DNA from: Clostridia bacterium
GTDB taxonomy: Bacteria; Bacillota; Clostridia; UBA1381
Assembly (NCBI GenBank): GCA_900751685.1
Contig: CAADSR010000017.1
Coordinates: 1 to 7,634, forward strand
DNA length: 7,634 bases
Direction: 5' to 3'
The position numbers were made by a program, and so were the translations under genes. Under the pieces are notes generated by a model. It made no database searches. It saw only the letters and a program-made list of their open reading frames with translations, and had not been told where the DNA came from. This document shows positions 6,352 through 7,634 of the stretch, piece after piece (position 1 is the stretch's first letter; every line of letters starts with the position of its first letter).

Positions 6352-6551
6352 AGTAATTCCTCCTCATAAATGAAAATATCTTCAATCGTTGTGCCAAAAT
6401 AGCGTGCGATTTTAAACGCCAGCAGAATGGAAGGGTTGTAGCGGCCGTTTTCAAGGGAACCAATGGTCTGCCGGGAGACTTCAAGGGCGTCTGCCAGCTC
6501 TTCCTGCTTGATCCCATGCTGCTTGCGGATTTCTTCCAGCCTGTTTTTCAA
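6348..6551 (-). CDS. Small XRE/Cro-type transcriptional regulator
   Basis: This 67-aa protein consists almost entirely of one helix-turn-helix domain of the XRE (HTH_3) family. The first HTH helix is at about 16-23 (QEELADAL) and the recognition helix at about 26-35 (SRQTIGSLENG), followed by the family stretch RYNPSILLAFKIARYFG and the typical end IEDIFIYEE. There is no ligand or protease domain, so it probably dimerises on DNA and responds to its partner or to its own level. The start is TTG 6551, chosen because GGAGG (6560-6564) is 8 nt away and no other start gives a full domain. The operon promoter carries GTATAC-type palindromes (6572-6637) that are likely autoregulatory operators. Confidence 0.92.
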   Translation of the reverse strand: MKNRLEEIRKQHGIKQEELADALEVSRQTIGSLENGRYNPSILLAFKIARYFGTTIEDIFIYEEELL

Positions 6552-6559
6552 AAGAACCG

Positions 6560-6564
6560 CCTCC
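6560..6564 (-). promoter_or_regulatory. Ribosome binding site fixing the TTG start of the XRE gene
   Basis: GGAGG (minus strand, within AAAAGGAGG) is 8 nt upstream of TTG 6551. A weak start codon with an ideal binding site suggests deliberately limited synthesis of the repressor. Confidence 0.8.
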
Positions 6565-6571
6565 TTTTAAA

Positions 6572-6637
6572 ATGGAAAGTTTACTTTACATTTATAGTAT
6601 ACAACGTTTCAGAGAAAATGTCAAGTATACTTTCCAT
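6572..6637 (-). promoter_or_regulatory. XRE operon promoter with three palindromic operator-like sites
   Basis: On the minus strand TTGACA (6619-6624) and TATACT (6596-6601) are 17 nt apart. Three related sites overlap it: AAGTATACTT (6623-6632) on the -35, GTATAC (6597-6602) on the -10, and AAAGT-TT-ACTTT (6576-6587) after the start point. The outer two belong to a 15-bp inverted repeat (6572-6586 with 6623-6637) with 14 of 15 bases matching. This is typical of autorepression by a small XRE protein. Confidence 0.82.
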
Positions 6638-6638
6638 C

Positions 6639-6667
6639 AAAAAAAGCCGCTTTTATAAAAAGCGACT
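6639..6667 (-). terminator. Minus-strand terminator upstream of the XRE promoter
   Basis: On the minus strand AGTCGCTTTT (6667-6658) pairs with AAAAGCGGCT (6654-6645) over a 3-nt loop, then T7 (6645-6639). One pair is G-U in minus-strand RNA but C-A on the plus strand, so the structure favours the minus strand. It would stop transcription coming from the DUF4489-like gene before the XRE promoter. Confidence 0.75.
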
Positions 6668-6672
6668 CAGAT

Positions 6673-6725
6673 TGCAGACAAACTCAAAAGGATGGTGCTA
6701 GCCATCCTTTTGAAATGTGCAGACA
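6673..6725. repeat. Perfect 12-bp hairpin framed by TGCAGACA direct repeats
   Basis: TCAAAAGGATGG (6684-6695) and CCATCCTTTTGA (6702-6713) are perfectly complementary around a 6-nt loop, TGCTAG. TGCAGACA occurs on both sides (6673-6680 and 6718-6725). There is no T-run after either side, so it is not a standard terminator. It could be an RNA processing or stabilising stem, or a small repeat-element remnant. Confidence 0.6.
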
Positions 6726-6756
6726 TCTTATCTACACGTTAAAACGACAAATTTTA

Positions 6757-6787
6757 TTAAATCCTTGAAAAATCGTGAAGGATTAAA
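6757..6787 (-). terminator. Weak hairpin just after the DUF4489-like gene
   Basis: AATCCTT (6760-6766) mirrors AAGGATT (6778-6784), extended by two more A-T pairs past a mismatch, with an 11-nt loop. On the minus strand it is followed by an AT-rich stretch without a clean U-tract. It lies 13 nt past the stop codon, so it is a possible but weak terminator. The rest of 6726-6799 shows nothing else. Confidence 0.35.
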
Positions 6788-6799
6788 CACCAATTACAA

Positions 6800-7393
6800 T
6801 CAACAATAAGGATTATCTACAACCAGCGCAGATAAAGTGGCGTTATTGATAACAATACCCCCTTGAGTATCAAGGGTCTCAACTGTTACTACTACGCTAT
6901 AGTTGCAGCACTCGTCTTCACAGGCATCGCAATCACATACCGGGAAAGTAAATACATCATTTTCGCCGACAGACGAAGCCAGTCTGGAAAATGTCCATAC
7001 AGGGCCAATAGGGAAAGCGGTCGACTGATACTTACACTGTTTAAAAATCTGGAAGTTCAAGATAAGGGATCCAGCTGCGGTTAAAATATTACTTGCAAAT
7101 TCAAATTTGATACATGGATTGTGGAATTTGCTTGTGTCAATGTTCAAATTTGCCAGATTGAAAGTGGCATCAGCTTCTGTGGTTATAGGAATATTCGTTG
7201 TAAGGGGGGAGCTGCATTTCAGGAAAGTACGGTTTGGGCTGAGGATACATTTTTTCTCTTCACAACAGTATTTTGGCCCTCTACATTCCTGATTTTCATC
7301 ATTGCATCTGTTTTCGTCTTTGTCTCTATTTTCGTCAATCCTCCCACATACATTATTAACATTACATTCGTAATCGGATCTGTTTATATTCAT
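6800..7393 (-). CDS. Cys-rich DUF4489-like protein
   Basis: This 197-aa protein has 16 cysteines (8%). Residues 1-50 are polar and rich in Asn, Asp, Glu and Cys, with DEN repeats at about 20-34 and no signal peptide. Residues about 60-197 read as a beta-rich domain: LTTNIPITTEADATFNLANL, PCIKFEFASNI, LNFQIFKQC, FPIGPVWTFSR, then a dense CDCDACEDECC cluster at 153-163 and SVVVTVE...INNATLSALVV. The pattern matches my recollection of DUF4489, a clostridial family of unknown function. The Cys cluster could bind metal or form disulfides in a spore-coat or surface assembly, but that is inference. AAAGGAGA (7401-7408) places GGAG 8 nt before the ATG. It has its own promoter region and no operon partner. 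Confidence 0.8.
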   Translation of the reverse strand: MNINRSDYECNVNNVCGRIDENRDKDENRCNDENQECRGPKYCCEEKKCILSPNRTFLKCSSPLTTNIPITTEADATFNLANLNIDTSKFHNPCIKFEFASNILTAAGSLILNFQIFKQCKYQSTAFPIGPVWTFSRLASSVGENDVFTFPVCDCDACEDECCNYSVVVTVETLDTQGGIVINNATLSALVVDNPYC

Positions 7394-7444
7394 TGCATAA
7401 TCTCCTTTATGATGATTCGGGTGATCTAAAACATTTTACTTATG

Positions 7445-7496
7445 CTTTATTCACCCATTATATTATATTCACTATTCCCCGAATCGGTGAATAAAG
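7445..7496 (-). promoter_or_regulatory. Promoter region of the DUF4489-like gene with an 11-bp inverted repeat
   Basis: On the minus strand TTCACC (7486-7491) and TATAAT (7462-7467) are 18 nt apart, with a second TATAAT overlapping at 7457-7462. Perfect arms CTTTATTCACC (7445-7455) and GGTGAATAAAG (7486-7496) sit at the -35 and just past the -10. TATTCAC recurs at 7466-7472. GATTCGGG (7414-7421) mirrors CCCGAATC (7478-7485). A sporulation sigma-factor promoter is possible, because TGAATA resembles a sigma-G -35, but no well-spaced partner is seen. Confidence 0.5.
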
Positions 7497-7535
7497 GGAA
7501 TAATAACCGCAGATTATGCACATTGTTGAATGATT

Positions 7536-7634
7536 TCAGAAAAAACTTTCGACCCTGATCCCTGCAAAAAATTTCTTAACATCCTGACGGGCCAAAACAT
7601 CCTTTATATTTTTTGTTTCAATGTAAATAGACAG
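7536..7634 (-). CDS. Possible C-terminal end of a gene cut by the window edge
   Basis: On the minus strand a frame is open from the window edge for 32 codons to TGA at 7536-7538. It contains stretches such as IYIETKNIKDVLARQDVKKF and ends RVESFF. The composition is plausible for a protein, but it is too short to identify. The plus strand is also open from ATG 7530 to the edge but has no ribosome binding site and follows an in-frame stop, so the minus reading is preferred. No clear terminator follows. Confidence 0.3.
   Translation of the reverse strand: MSIYIETKNIKDVLARQDVKKFFAGIRVESFF

Noticed and set aside
6863..7429. Plus-strand open frames opposite the Cys-rich gene
   Set aside because: They have no ribosome binding sites and are the complement of a DUF4489-like gene with good start signals.
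7530..7634. Plus-strand ORF running off the window edge from ATG 7530
   Set aside because: There is no ribosome binding site and an in-frame stop lies directly before it; the minus-strand reading is somewhat more protein-like.

Overview
The window looks like chromosomal DNA of a low-to-moderate G+C Gram-positive anaerobe of the Clostridia, most likely Lachnospiraceae-like. The evidence is sepF and ireB (Firmicutes genes), strong GGAGG-type ribosome binding sites before every gene, sigma-A promoters, U-tract terminators, and a Cys-rich protein resembling DUF4489, a family I associate with clostridia. No phage, transposase, CRISPR array, tRNA or rRNA is visible.

Positions 1-2504 (+ strand) hold a tight operon: an HlyD-like membrane-anchored adaptor (93-1271), the PLP-binding protein YggS/YlmE (1285-1971) and the FtsZ-anchoring division protein SepF (1990-2463). 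A strong terminator closes it. The yggS-sepF pair is the start of the classic ylm/divIVA division cluster, but the usual ylmG/ylmH/divIVA genes do not follow. Positions 2505-4299 (+) hold an M16 zinc peptidase (2600-3859), preceded by two more hairpins, then ireB (4003-4254), the small phosphoprotein acting with the Ser/Thr kinase IreK/PrkC, with its own promoter and terminator.

Positions 4331-4567 (+) hold a compact self-contained unit: a perfect-consensus sigma-A promoter, a 16-bp palindrome just after the predicted transcription start, a 31-codon ORF for a hydrophobic peptide with a basic tail, and a strong bidirectional terminator. This is the best candidate here for something undescribed.

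Positions 4590-6667 (- strand) hold a sodium/amino-acid symporter of the glutamate-transporter (DAACS/SLC1) fold with altered substrate-site residues (4590-5798), and a two-gene module of a small XRE repressor (TTG start, 6348-6551) and a four-helix membrane protein (5905-6351) joined by an ATGA overlap. Positions 6668-7634 (-) hold several hairpins, the Cys-rich DUF4489-like protein (6800-7393), its promoter region, and possibly the tail of another gene at the window edge.

A recurring theme is that the three minus-strand promoters (near 5835, 6600 and 7465) are each bracketed by inverted repeats. Palindromes also sit at the ireB and small-peptide promoters. Most of these short transcription units therefore appear to be individually repressor-controlled.
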